From: Ailurus styani
Lineage: Eukaryota > Chordata > Mammalia > Carnivora > Ailuridae
NCBI GenBank assembly: GCA_002007465.1
Contig: LNAC01000032.1
Coordinates: forward strand, 2,916,532-2,980,531
Length of the DNA stretch: 64,000 nt
Direction of reading: 5' to 3'
Below the pieces are notes generated by a model. That model made no database searches and was not told where the DNA came from. It saw only the letters and a program-made list of their open reading frames with translations. The position numbers were made by a program, and so were the translations under genes. Shown here one piece after another: positions 9,348-20,359 of this stretch (position 1 is its first letter; each line of letters opens with the position of its first letter).

Positions 9348-11904
9348 ATTGTCATTAAGGTGAATGAGAATAAAATGCCACTAGGCAGAGAAATAGGGAA
9401 AATGCAAAAAAAAAAAAAAAAGTCAAAATGGATTACAGAGGGATTCAATTAGTGAGAAAGTTGATAAGTAGAATGGAGACTGAGTACATATTTTCTAGTA
9501 GGTAGGTTTATTCACTAGTGGATACTGAATAAAATTATTCAGTAGTGGGTGATATAGAGTATATGGATAGATATGTTTATGGGAACAATTAGAGGTGACA
9601 GTTGATGTGTTTTTGGTGCCACATTCTCTAGATCACTTTAGGGAGAACTCCTTTATGTAAGTCTACAAAGGTTGAAGGCCTCCACAGATTTCCTCTCTCC
9701 AACCACAAACACCTAAGGTATAACATAGCACCTTGGCTAATTTAGAAACTCCTACCTAAAATGTTGAATGTGTAGGGAGTGATGCCAAGATAATAAAGAC
9801 CACACGAATCATAGTTTCATGGTGGCAGAGGTAGAGTTGAGATTCTGGAGGCTGTTAGTGTCAAGGGGATCTCCAGAGGAGGGTGCTTCTGTGCAAAATA
9901 GTATCCCATCTATAGTATTCTAGTGCTGTGACCTTGGATGAGTCCTCATTCCAGCCTCCTGTCATTCCTGACCATTTCCTAAGCCTTATTCTTTTGCATT
10001 TTCCATCAATTCTACAAGATACCCAATAGCCTTCCTATAAATTCCTTTGCTACCAAAATTATCTGGAGTTTCTATTGTTTGCCACTAAGAACCCTGCTTA
10101 TAATATAAGCATGTGAGAAAAATGTGTATTCCATGTAAAAATCTTGATACTGTTAAAATTTCAGCAGCATATTTTTAAGAGATAAAAATATAGAAGAAAA
10201 CATTTTTTAAAAAATACGTGGCACTTTGGAAACTTGTCCTTTTAAAACTACAAAAATGTACTCATAAAATCAAGATGAAAACATGGAGAAGTTACTATTA
10301 ACAGCATTAGGGTGAAATGTGGTCTAAAAAGGAACTTTCTGTTCTATCATGTAATTGTCCTTTCTGAATCTAGTCCCCTACTGTGCCCCCTGGCCTCCAG
10401 CCCACCAAAGAGGGACATGATGAAAATGTGATTGTAGGCCCTTGGGCCGCTGGGATTAGCCACCCACATGTGTGTTCCAGAGAGATGGGAAGAAAATAAA
10501 AACACCCAGTGATGCTAGTCCACAGGTTGGTATGAGTATCTTTAATCTACATCTCTGATACATGCAGACATTTGATTTTTCCTCTTCCTGCTTCATAAAA
10601 AAAGAGTCCAAACCAATCTTTAAAACATTCAACCCTTTTACCAAACCTCTTTTGCCAAGTGGTCTTGGAAATCTCAGTGCCATTTTTATCTATCCATCAG
10701 CTGGAAAAGGGAATGGAAAAAGACTCTTTTTAAAGAAAGGAGGAAAAGAAAGTGCAATCATCTTGGCAGAAATATAATGTTTTAAATCTGTCAATTCTCT
10801 GTTCTACTCTGGTAATCAAGACCACATATTTGAGTTTCATTTTCATCGAAGAGGAGAGCAATTATGTCTATCTCTTGGAAGTCAGCATTCAAATACTTTA
10901 TCAAGAAAAATTCGGAAGTCATGCTCCCCACATATGGTCTATTTTTATTAGCACGGATGTATCCAGGGGTGAGTTGGCTCACAAAGGAAGGAAGTATTTG
11001 GCCACTGGGCCTCTTTTATGTGTGTGGTATATTTCTTAGAGGGCTTACCAACCTCTTTGGTTATGTTTCTGCTGGATTCCATTCCCTGCTCCATATATTC
11101 TTGTCTTGAATATAATTTTATATAAATTGCACAAAGAACATCCTGCCCACTTAGCTCCCAGTCAGTCTTCTCTGGACTGAGGTAAAAGCCAGCCTCCCTA
11201 AAGACACGTACCTGAGGGCTGATTAAGCAGGGTGTGTTAAGATCGAAGCCACCGCCTTGTCTTAACTTACTGTTTCCCCAGATTCCCAGGGAATTTAGGG
11301 CCTAGATTTGAGGAAGTGAAATAGGAAACATGAAAAATTTCATCAGGGACCTTTATCTTCCAGACCTGCACCAACACTGAGCATCTATAATGATCTGCCT
11401 TTGTCAAGAAAAGGAAAACATCTCCACCGAAATGAGCTAGAACATAGGCTCCCTCTCTGCATTTCTCATAACAGCTCTGGCTTATGCTTTTTGAAAAGTG
11501 TTCTCCCAAGAGTGCAACCACTCCCAATTGCCCAAAAGAACATAGGCATCTCTTAAAAGTAAACGTGCTGGGGCCTTGCTGCACAATTAGCTCCCCAAGA
11601 AAACCCAACCGAGTTTGAGTAATTCAAAAGAAAGATGAGTTATGTCTGACACCTGGCTTTACCGCCTGGGTTCCCAAAACTTGTCCTAAAAGACTTTCAG
11701 CCTTGGAGTTGGCTAGTGCTATTTTGTGTGATACTTACGTACCACATCGGTGCAGATGGAGGGATTTAACTTTTGATATGTTGTGAGCTAATTCCAGTGG
11801 GCTATTCACATGTACCCGCTAAAGAATTCTGAGTGAGAAAAAAGTTAAAAGCTTAGATATCTAGATGTTTTGGCTGAAGCCGAAGGACAACCTTAAGGGA
11901 GAGT
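9348..11904. other. Intergenic, no recognised repeat or gene
   Basis: An A17 run lies at about 9405-9421. The rest is ordinary AT-rich sequence without a gene. Short open frames at 10456-11109 and 11267-11608 overlap each other in several frames and match no family I know. Confidence 0.6.
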
Positions 11905-12055
11905 ACAGTTTTGTGATTAAGAATTCAGGCTTGGAAATAAATCAATTCCTTGTTGGTTTTGTGACCTGCAGCTTCATGACGCCTCAATTTTCTTACCTAT
12001 AGAGTAAAGGTTATAGTCAGGAATTATATGAATCAATGTATGAAAAACACTGCTC
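11905..12055 (+). mobile_element. MIR SINE relic, sense
   Basis: Order typical of MIR: 'aagaattcaggcttggaaa', 'gttttgtgacctgcagctt', 'gcctcaattttcttacct', then 'gaattatatgaatcaatgtatg'. Diverged, no target-site duplication. Confidence 0.65.
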
Positions 12056-12440
12056 CTTTATTATCATTATATTATTATATGTAAAATGTAGTCTTTTGGC
12101 CAAGAAGCAGTGATACTAGTGTCTGAGAGGAGACCTTGTAATCTTTGCTTCATAATACCGTTCTCTAGCCTACCGAACAAATTGACTACACATTTATGCC
12201 ACATACAAATCTAAGTCAGTCAAAACAGTGTTTCTGGTTCAGTCATTCTTTTTTCCCTTACTTTTTCCTTGTGTCCACTTTCTCCTGTGTTTCCTAGATT
12301 AAGAAAACAAGTACATTTTTGCAAAGAGAAAAAATATACACATTTGTCTAAAACAAGCATAGAGTAATTCAAACGCCAAAGAAAATCACTGAAAAAATAG
12401 CACTTTGGGAAACAATCGAAAGATATGTCTTAATGAGTGG
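12056..12440. other. Intergenic, nothing recognised
   Basis: AT-rich unique sequence before the next SINE. No gene or repeat supported. Confidence 0.5.
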
Positions 12441-12622
12441 GGGATGCCTGGGTGCTCAGTCGGTTAAGCATCTGCCTTTGGCTCAGGTCATGATCCCAGG
12501 GTCCTGGGATCGAGTCCTACATTGGGCTCCCTGTTCTGCGGGGAGCCTGTTTCTCCCTCTGCCTGCTGCTCTCCCTGTTCTCTCTCTCTCTTTCTGACAA
12601 ATAAATAAAATCTTGAAAAAAA
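12441..12622 (+). mobile_element. Can-SINE, sense
   Basis: Starts GGGATGCCTGGGTGCTCAG (one base lost in GGTGGCTC) and ends GACAAATAAATAAAATCTTG plus an A-tail. Short imperfect duplication AATGAGTGG / AATGAATGG at 12432-12440 and 12623-12631. Confidence 0.95.
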
Positions 12623-12631
12623 AATGAATGG

Positions 12632-12976
12632 AAGTCGGGATTAGAAAGGGAGTTTATTCTCAACAGTAAGTGTAATAAGGAAGGTCTGCTTTAATTAATG
12701 TGCCCATTAGTTATATTAAAGCTGCATTTTACAAGCGTTACACTTTTCATATAAAAGCTGAGTTCAGCTTGTTTGACACCTCTGATCAAAGCATAAAATC
12801 TTAAATATATTTGACTTTTAGAATTGCCATACAAATGGTGCGTCATGTACTAGCTAATTATTTTCATCTTCTGGGGATATAATGTATTAGGAATATAAAG
12901 TACAAAATTGTATACTTTTTCCCAGAGTTTTCCACATAGGGATTCTTTTCCAGTTCATATAGTCAAAGGATCTCAA
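12632..12976. other. Repeat-poor intergenic stretch
   Basis: Unique AT-rich sequence between two SINEs. I see no coding potential. Confidence 0.5.
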
Positions 12977-13149
12977 GGGGCGCCTGGGTGGCTCAGTTAG
13001 TTAAGCGGCTGCCTTTGGTTTAGGTCATGATCTCAGGTTCCTGGGATAGAGCCCACAATCCGGGCTCTGCTCTGCTCAGTGGGGGGTCTGCTTCTCCTTC
13101 TCTCTCTGTGCTCTATCTCTCTCAAATAAATAAAGTCTCAAAAAAAAAA
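12977..13149 (+). mobile_element. Can-SINE, sense
   Basis: Begins GGGGCGCCTGGGTGGCTCAG and ends CAAATAAATAAAGTCTC plus an A-tail. The region between CTGCTTCTCC and the tail is shorter than in full copies. Confidence 0.95.
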
Positions 13150-13237
13150 GATCCATAGCTAAGAGTAAGATGATGAATAAAGAATAGCATAAAATCTAAA
13201 TTTATCTTGAATAAACATCATCAAAATCTTAATAGCA

Positions 13238-13325
13238 AATGTTTCCTAAGTGCTTACTATTTTGTCAGACACTGTGCTAAGTGCTTTACATGTATTATTT
13301 TGTTTAGGGCTTATAACAATAACTG
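13238..13325 (-). mobile_element. MIR SINE relic, antisense
   Basis: Contains 'aagtgcttactattttgtca', 'gacactgtgctaagtgcttta' and 'catgtattattttgttta', the antisense 3' portion of MIR. Confidence 0.75.
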
Positions 13326-13499
13326 ACATAGCAAAGAATATTAAGAAAGGAGAAGGGAAAAACAAAAGTTTAAAAGTGAGAATTGAAATAAAAGTCGAGT
13401 ATAACCTCATTTTGCTAGAAGAGAAATGAAAAGATAACTTTGATAGGTTGGGTGTAAGATAAATGGGCCAAAACAAAAATCTCTGTATTAATAATATTT

Positions 13500-13930
13500 G
13501 AGTACAAATGAAACTGTGTTGGAGGAGGTGGTAGGAAGACCGTGACCTCCTGACCCAGGAATTGACCCCAGGCGGCTGGAGGCTCCTCACCCCTCCCCTC
13601 TGCTTTGAAATGTACTTTTTGTGGGCCGCCCTTCCCAGAGTAAAAGACATTTTCAAGGATGCAAACTTGAGAGAGTGGTGTGTTTGGGGGACTATCTGGA
13701 CGGTATATGTGAGTGCATCCTGTTATGGCCTCTATATAATCTTTTAAGATTTTGGTGGGCTGAAGCGGAGAGCTACTCGTCTCCTCGTGTTCAGGCCGCG
13801 AAGACAAGCCTCTGAGGTAAGTTCCCTTGCTCCTTAGACTTGCCACCTCCCCTCTGGAGTGGCCTGCCTCTTTGTTCTGTCTCTCCTTGCCCTCTCTATA
13901 TGGGGGCTGGGTTCTGATTTCTCTGTGAAA
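13500..13930 (+). mobile_element. Candidate LTR-like promoter segment (family not recognised)
   Basis: This segment differs from its neighbours. It is GC-richer, has a TATA box (TATATAA, 13733-13739), and a CpG cluster about 30-60 bases after it (13763-13802). A consensus splice donor GAG|GTAAGT has its intron start at 13817. This order (U3-like sequence, TATA, short R/leader, donor) is what a solitary LTR or an LTR-derived first exon looks like. I could not define TG...CA ends or a duplication, and I do not recognise the family. It could instead be a unique, non-repeat promoter. Confidence 0.4.
13733..13739 (+). promoter_or_regulatory. TATA box candidate
   Basis: TATATAA placed about 30 bases before a CpG-rich segment and about 78 bases before a splice donor. 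Functional only if transcripts start near 13765. Confidence 0.35.
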
Positions 13931-14317
13931 TTCCTATGTTTTTGAACCCAAAATGTCCCAGTGATGATAGCCACACCAGGTGGTGCTAAAATACTTAGCA
14001 ACAAATTAAGAAGAAAAGAACAGGGTCTAGTTGAATAAAACTATAAAATGTTACGAAAAGATATAAAGCAAGATCTAAAAAAACTAGAGCAGTTTACTAT
14101 GGTACTAGGTGAAAAGGCTGAATACCATAGGAATGTCAATTTCCTAAGATTAATAAGTGTTTGAGGCAATTAAAACCTCAATGAATTTTTGAGTTTTAGA
14201 TGAAATAATTTTATTAGTTAACTTGGAATAATAAAAACCAAGAATAAGCAAGAAAACTATAAGAAGTGAGGGGAGACTTAACTCATCAGCTGACTCAAAG
14301 ATTTATAAAAGATAATA

Positions 14318-14385
14318 AGTGGTTGTTCTAAGCCACAGAGTTTTGGGGTGCTTTGTTATACAGCAATCACTAATTAATACGGGTA
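14318..14385 (+). mobile_element. MLT1-type MaLR LTR 3' end, sense
   Basis: The stretch 'ggttgttctaagccacagag' then 'gggtgctttgttatacagca' and 'cactaattaatacg' is the characteristic 3' end of MLT1/MST LTRs. The upstream part of the LTR is not recognisable. Confidence 0.75.
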
Positions 14386-14582
14386 TTACAGCTTATATGT
14401 GCTGACTCAGTTGTACTCCCCCATGGAACATGGCTGGGGAAATTGGGGTTGTGATTGAAGGTAAAAGAAATAAAGGAATTTGGAATAGGTACTAGAAGCT
14501 TTCATTTTAGAAGAGTAAATAATAGAATCAGCTAGAATAGTGGTGACAAGATAGAAAATAGAATTGGGTGACATATTAAAAA

Positions 14583-14684
14583 GTATATTATTAAATATAT
14601 TTAAAAGATTTAAATATATTTAAGAGATTTAAATATATTTAATCTTTAAAAATATTTAAATATATTTAATATTTAAAAGTGTAT
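14583..14684. repeat. AT-rich tandem repeat with palindromic core
   Basis: Four exact copies of the self-complementary 14-mer TTAAATATATTTAA at 14591-14604, 14610-14623, 14629-14642 and 14656-14669, spaced by 19, 19 and 27 bases. No gene overlaps. Confidence 0.9.
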
Positions 14685-14771
14685 AGTTCAAAGAGAAAAC
14701 TGTTGAGTTCCTGAGCTATAAAATGGATGGTGTTCTCGATAAAAATGCAGAAAAGATAAGCCGAGTTCCCC

Positions 14772-14980
14772 AGATCAGGAGCTGGCAAGGGACGACCTGG
14801 CTCTCCTCCTGTCTTAGTAAATCCAGTTGTGTCAGAACATGGCTCCTCGCATTTGTTTAAGTATTGTCTGTGGCTACTTCTCTGCTCCAAGAGCAGAGCT
14901 GAGTAGTTGAGTCTGGGACTTTTAGCTTGAAAAGCCGAAAATATTTGCTGGTCCTTTACAGGAAAATTCGCCAATCCCTG
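14772..14980 (-). mobile_element. Non-autonomous DNA transposon relic, antisense
   Basis: In antisense it reads 'cagggattggcgaattttcc', then 'tgtaaaggaccagcaaatat', then 'gtagccacagacaatactta' and 'aacaaatg'. These match a common mammalian hAT-type repeat starting CAGGGxxxGC(A)AA and 'TGTAAAGGGCCAG'. The 173-codon open frame over this region is therefore not a gene. Confidence 0.7.
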
Positions 14981-15189
14981 CTCTAGACTGACCATCATTT
15001 CCCCAGCATGGGGTTCTGACAGCAGAGCTTCTCTACTGGGGGAGGGGAGAGGCTCCCGGGACGGAGTGGTCCACACCGTAGTTAGTCTGTATCTCTCACC
15101 CTTCCCTTCTCTGACTTGGAGGGGAGTGGGATGGTAGGGGGAGTTGGCGAAGGGGAGACCCAGATCCTTCAGTAGATTTAACCCCACAG

Positions 15190-15800
15190 AGTCAAAGAAG
15201 CCAGGGTGATGTATGCTCAGTTGCCTCCTATTACAGGAGTGAGATTGGTTGTTTACACACTAAACATCGGAATAATTCAACTGTCAGACATTCAGTCAGA
15301 CCCAAATCAGGGCTGGGTTGATGGAACCGTTCACTGAACAGACCCGAGTTTTTAGCGTCATGTCGACTCAACAGCACTTCTTCTGGTACAGAAACTAAAA
15401 ATCTGTGAATACAAATCATTATATTTTTAGTAGATAAAATGCAGAGAATAAAAATAAATAGGAATTTAAAAAAGCGATAATTCCCAATAGTAGTTTCTTT
15501 GCTTCAGCACTTATAATGACTATCCAGGCAGTTACAGATTCGCAAAGGTTGGTGGCCAGAATGTCAGATTTATCGGCAGAAATACCAAGTGTGTTGTACT
15601 GACTGATCACCACGTGTGGGGTCAGTGTACGTGAGCTAAGTATCCTATGAGATCATTCACCGTTGCGTTTCCTGACTTCCATGTTTTAATTCGTATGCTG
15701 TGCTTTGTATGAACATTTTTCTTTGCATTTAGTTTCCTTTTGAAAAATGAGAACGAAAGTAAAATTTTGATGTCACAATCTCACAAGGCAATTGCCATAT
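15190..15800. other. Repeat-free stretch with preserved CpGs (possible conserved non-coding element)
   Basis: No interspersed repeat is visible over about 600 bases. It keeps several CpG dinucleotides (15265-15370 and 15540-15670) and a CACGTG E-box at 15611-15616. Non-coding: open frames are short and overlapping. Conservation is a guess. Confidence 0.3.
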
Positions 15801-16634
15801 ACCGAATAATAGCTATACTGGGAGTCTTAAGTTCATTATATTTTTAAATCTTCAGAACAATAGGGAAGGGATTTGGTTCCTTTTATTCATATCTCTAATG
15901 GATTAAAAGTATTGTGCTCAAGGTTTTCATAAAAAGTTTTCTCTTACTGCCAGAAATAAAAGAGACCGAAGAACCTCAATAAAAGGTGATATAGCTTAGA
16001 GACGAACTTGTAAACTCAGTTTTGAGTGATTAAAATTACATTAAATGGAAACTTTTAAAAGGCAATCTTTTGGGAAAGAGGTCTAGAATAAGACTTATAA
16101 CTGATAACTCGGAAAGTCAGCAGAAGTGTTATGGTGAAAGTAAAGAGCTCTGTTTACAGGGGAGTTTGGGGAATGATGTTAAATGAAATCTTAAAAAGGT
16201 TTAAATACTTGTTCCTGAACTTTCCATGTAGTGGGTATTCAACAGATGTTTGCTTCCTTCCCTTTTGAGATGGACACCAGCAGTTGTCTGGTCTTCATTC
16301 CACCTTCTTTACAGACGGGTCCTGATTGTGTTGAGGGTGGCACTGTGCTGAGCCCCAGGGGACGGGTCTCGAAGCACTTGAACTGATTATGACAGTCTTG
16401 TCAGTTCTCCCAGCCTCCCCTGCAGCGTTCATCAGCCATGAGGACCAATTTGGGCCAAGGAGACCTAAGACGAGTTCTGTTGGGCTGGGGGCTTTGCTTT
16501 CCTCATAAGAGAAAGAGGACAGAGCTAGTCACACAAAATTTCCTCTCTTTCTGACCAGTAGGCAGACAGGAATGCTTCCTTGAGAAGCCCTAAAACAAGA
16601 TAGGATGGATGGGATTTAGCAGTTTCTGTTCAGT
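15801..16634. other. Intergenic, possibly old repeat at 16260-16560
   Basis: The part 16430-16520 reads like a very old LTR or DNA-element relic ('ccatgaggaccaatttggg', 'ctcataagagaaagagga') but I cannot name the family. The rest is unremarkable. Confidence 0.35.
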
Positions 16635-16745
16635 TGTCTGAAGTCTAACGAAATGTTTTTCAGACTGTAGCTTTGACCCATCTGTATTAAAGTCACCTGG
16701 GTTGGAATCTCTGGGTTGAAGCTAGGGATATGCATTTTAAATATG
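16635..16745 (+). mobile_element. MER5-type DNA transposon relic, sense
   Basis: Contains 'taaagtcacctgggttgga', 'atctctgggttgaagctagg' and 'atatgcattttaaa', a decayed MER5A-like order. Alternative: chance similarity. Confidence 0.4.
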
Positions 16746-18241
16746 TGCTTTGTGTCCCTCTTATGTACCCTCCAGTCTGATATCTGGTGCCATAGAAGTT
16801 GAGGTGGAAAGTTCTTTTGAATTGAATTCTTTTGAATTGAAAAGGTTAAATGTTTTGATTTGGATATGCATTCCAACGAAAGACTTTAATAAGCTTTGGA
16901 ATTGATTATAAGCTCCGGAAGTGTGGTTTATGGAGAAGTTATTGTTTAAAATCACTGATCCTTTGGATATTTTTGAGAAATAAATTTAAGTTGAAAGTAA
17001 CTGCCATATTTTCTGCTACAGGCGGAAGGGGAGCAAGGATGATCGTCTCCTGAATGAGGGCTTTGATATGTTTCTCTCCTTTGCTAAAAGGTTCAAACCT
17101 ATTTGCTTTCCCATAAATAATTCTCAGGGATTCCTGAATTACTAAGGGCCCATGTAATCTTTTTAAGGAACAGAACAAGACCACCGCTAACAATAAGAAT
17201 GTTTTTTTAAGCCTCCCCCCCCCCTTTCTGGATCCTACATTACCTTTTCAGGTGTTTGCAGTTTGCTTGGTGCAAGATTCCATCTGGGGAATTGACAAAA
17301 CACTCTAGATGGCCCTGTCTTAGTTGAAAGCTTCGTAATCAATTAAATGAGATTAAAAAGGAAAAGTTAACAGGCATTATGAGGTATCTGTAGACATCTC
17401 CAGATTCCCCCAAAGTTGATCCTGCCATAGAGGACCATCCCATGCTAGGGAAATAGGCCGTGTGGTCCCACGTAGTGTCATGTTTCCTGTTGCCCCTTCA
17501 GCTGAGGTGTCAGGGACAAAACATAGGCATTTTTCTCCTCAGACCCAGGTCATTCTCCCATTCTCTCAGTATTTCTCTCTCTCTTTCTCCATGGTAATTC
17601 TATTACAATGGAAAGGTTATAAAATATGAGAAGAAGGAATACTTAAGTCTCAGAAAAATTGGACAGTTGGGCATAGTTTTGTCTTTTGGGTTTCTTATCA
17701 TTGCTCTCGTGTTGAGTTTTCCTCAGGCTCTGGGAAAATGCAAGGCAACTTTGTCACACTTCATGGAGTCTGGGCATCCCTTTACCACGAGAGACAGCTC
17801 ACTGCCTCTTTGGCTGCCAAGAATCACTTGTGGAAGATTCCCACCTGCCAATCCTGAAGTAAGACCCAGGATATGATTATGGAGAATTGCTCCCCAAGCA
17901 AGAGACTTTTGATGATAACCAGGGCTTCTGGTTTGGGGAACTTACTTAAAAAATGAAATCGATTTAAAAGTGTTAGAGAAAAATCTTGTCACAAAATGTC
18001 ACTGGTTACACACTAATGAAAAAAACTAAAATATTGGAAGATGATCGGCTACACTGGATTTATTATTAATGCATATTAAAACACCCTAAAGGATCTTGTT
18101 TTACTCTGGCTAGAATGCAATGAGGTTAGATGTAAGGTGTCAGGGTATGGGCGCATTTTGCTGGACTCCAAGCCATCTAACATGGGCTACCTGAATGTTC
18201 AGGAGAGTGTCACCTTTGCCTGCCTTTGGCAGTTGGGGAAT
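16746..18241. other. Intergenic, nothing recognised apart from a C10 run
   Basis: A C10 homopolymer lies at 17215-17224. No gene or repeat family is supported in the rest. Confidence 0.5.
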
Positions 18242-18248
18242 TGCTGAT

Positions 18249-18453
18249 TTTTAAAAATTTTTTTTAAGATTTTATTTTTTTGTTTGACAAAGAGAGACAG
18301 CGTGCGAGAGAACGCAAGCAGGGGGGATTGGGAGAGGGAGAAGCAGGCTTCCCACTGAGCAGGGAGCCGGATGTGGGACTGGATCCCAGGACCCTGGGAT
18401 CATGACCTGAGCTGAAGGCAGGCGCTTAACTGACTCAGCCACCCAGGTGCCCC
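18249..18453 (-). mobile_element. Can-SINE, antisense
   Basis: Antisense copy ending in CCACCCAGGTGCCCC. Short flanking duplication TGCTGAT (18242-18248 and 18454-18460). Confidence 0.95.
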
Positions 18454-18460
18454 TGCTGAT

Positions 18461-19080
18461 GTTCTTAATGACAGGCATTTCATACACATGGAGGGGCAAA
18501 GCCTACTGCAGTAAGAACGAGATATTTACATTGGACCCAATAGGAGCAGCCACTATGGGATTTTAGCCATGAGTGTAAAAGGAGGCAAATGGGGTTTGGT
18601 AAATACCTCTGGCCGCGGGGTGCTGAGTGGAAAGGAGGAACTGAAGAGTGAGGGGCAGAAGGACTAGGTAAAGGGCTGTGCTTTTTCCCACAGCGGGCTT
18701 GGGGGGCCTGGCTTAGGTGTTGAGTGCAGTAATGGAGAAGGGGGGATGCCTTTACCAACGACCCAAATGACTCCCTGGGCCTTGCAGCTGTGGCCTGTTT
18801 TTGGTGGCCACACATGCTTTTCATTGTTCTCACAGGTGAGTTTAGGACAGTGCAAGTCCGGCAAGACCAAGTTTATTCCTTTTGTTGCGGCTGCAAATAC
18901 CAGATGTGTCTGCTTTTAGAGTTGGTGCCTCAGGAAAACCTCTAGGGGGTCGCTCTTTTTCCTCTTCCCTGAGGGTCCTGCCTCTAATTGGTCTACTAAC
19001 ACTGCCATGTTCCAGGATACTTCCACCAGATTCTAAGAACACCTGTGATGCAGACTTGCCACTGAGTTTCTAGGAAAACG
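18461..19080. other. Intergenic, nothing recognised
   Basis: Slightly GC-richer than average (for example 18600-18800). Overlapping open frames on both strands show no domain I recognise. Confidence 0.45.
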
Positions 19081-19089
19081 GCAGATGTC

Positions 19090-19361
19090 TTTTTCTTTCT
19101 TTTCCTCCCCTCCCCTCCTCTCCCCTACCCTCCTTTCCTTTTTTTTCTCTCTCTCTCTCTTCCTTCCTTCCTCTTCCTTTCTTTTTAAAAGATTTTGTTT
19201 ATTTATTTAATTTGAGAGGGAGAAAGAGCACACGGGGGTTGAGGGGCAGAGGGAGAAGCAGACTCCCCGCTGAGCAGAGAGCCTGATATGGGATTTGATC
19301 CCAGGATCATGACCTGAGCTGATGGCAGACACTTAACTGACTGAAGCACCCAGTTGCCCCT
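19090..19361 (-). mobile_element. Can-SINE, antisense, with long polypyrimidine tail
   Basis: The SINE body (about 19186-19361) is preceded by about 95 bases of almost pure C/T, the complement of a purine-rich tail. Imperfect duplication GCAGATGTC / GCAGGTGCC near 19081 and 19362. Confidence 0.88.
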
Positions 19362-19403
19362 GCAGGTGCCTTTTCTTGATTGGAATTTCCGGATGTATGA
19401 GGA

Positions 19404-19615
19404 TGAGCCCTGAGGAAATAATGCTAACAGGCATCATTTGCTGTGGGTCACAATGTGCCAGGCATTGGGTGAAGGACTTTCATACATTAACTCTTCTAAT
19501 CTTCACAGCCCTGTGGTATGAGGTAACACCTTTTTCCCTGTTTCACAGATGCAAAAACTGACATTTGGGTTAAGCCTTAAGGTCACATGCTAATAGGTGT
19601 GGGGTGTGGAACAGG
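19404..19615 (-). mobile_element. MIR SINE relic, antisense
   Basis: 'caatgtgccaggcattgggt', 'taactcttctaatcttcaca', 'tttcacagatgcaaaaact' and 'aaggtcacatgctaatag' follow the antisense MIR order. Confidence 0.8.
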
Positions 19616-19759
19616 AACTGGGATGTGACTGATTCCAGAGCTTAACTTTGTGTGAGACAGGGTTTCCCTTGAGGGGTTTGGAGGTGTCCAGAAATGCAAA
19701 TGAACCCTCTGACAGGAGTTGGTACTTAAAAATAACAGTATAAGACTGAGATAAGAATA

Positions 19760-19965
19760 ATGAATAGTTAAACATCTACTGTGCACCAGGTTCTGTGTTG
19801 AGTGCTTATCTCGTTTCATTCTTGCAACAAACTTAAGAGCTAAAAATAAAATTCCCATTTTATTAGTAGGAAAACTGAAGCTTAGAGAGGCTAGGGAAAT
19901 TATTCAAGATAAGGGAGCTAGTAAAATGCAAAGTCAGGACTAGATTCGAACTCAGGAATTTTGCA
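19760..19965 (-). mobile_element. MIR SINE relic, antisense
   Basis: 'ctactgtgcaccaggttctg', 'ccattttattagtaggaaaa', 'ctgaagcttagagaggctag' and 'gactagattcgaactcagga' give an almost complete antisense MIR. It is the second copy within 400 bases in the same orientation. Confidence 0.85.
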
Positions 19966-20059
19966 AAGATGGCATGCAGTTTAGGCTATGAGTGTACTTG
20001 AGTTCACAGGTATTTTCTGATTCTTATAAGATGCTTAGACTTGAGGCTGTTCCTTAATC

Positions 20060-20190
20060 TAGACTCACAGGTTTTTCTGAAGTGTTATCTGAAGACCTTC
20101 TGATCAGAGTTGCTTTTGATGCTTAATAAAAATGTGCATCCCTAGGCCCACTGAAGCAGAATCTCTAAGGGAAGGGAAGGAGAGATTTGC
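20060..20190 (+). mobile_element. MER5-type DNA transposon relic
   Basis: 'aaaatgtgcatccctaggc', 'ccactgaagcagaatctcta' and 'gatttgcatttctgagaag' resemble MER5-type elements. Decayed, limits uncertain. Confidence 0.45.
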
Positions 20191-20359
20191 ATTTCTGAGA
20201 AGCCCCTGCTTGCTCACCTGGTGGCCAGGTTCCAGGAGCAAGAACAGAAGCATTAAGTATCTAGGGGTCCAGACTGAAACTTGCACCCTGGTGCTCCTGC
20301 CATAGTCCGTTGGCCAAAACAAGTCACAGTGCCGCCCAGACTCAAGGGGAGGGGAAATA

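Noticed and set aside
10384..10404. Possible CTCF site on the - strand (CCAGGGGGCAC)
   Set aside because: The three positions before the core, normally CCA, read AGG; too weak to report as a feature.
13246..13846. Two overlapping 136- and 143-codon frames on the - strand
   Set aside because: They overlap each other in different frames and cross a MIR relic and the LTR-like segment; no family resemblance.
14666..15187. 173-codon open frame on the - strand
   Set aside because: It runs through an antisense DNA-transposon relic (14772-14980) and unique sequence, with no recognisable domain, splice signals or conserved start.
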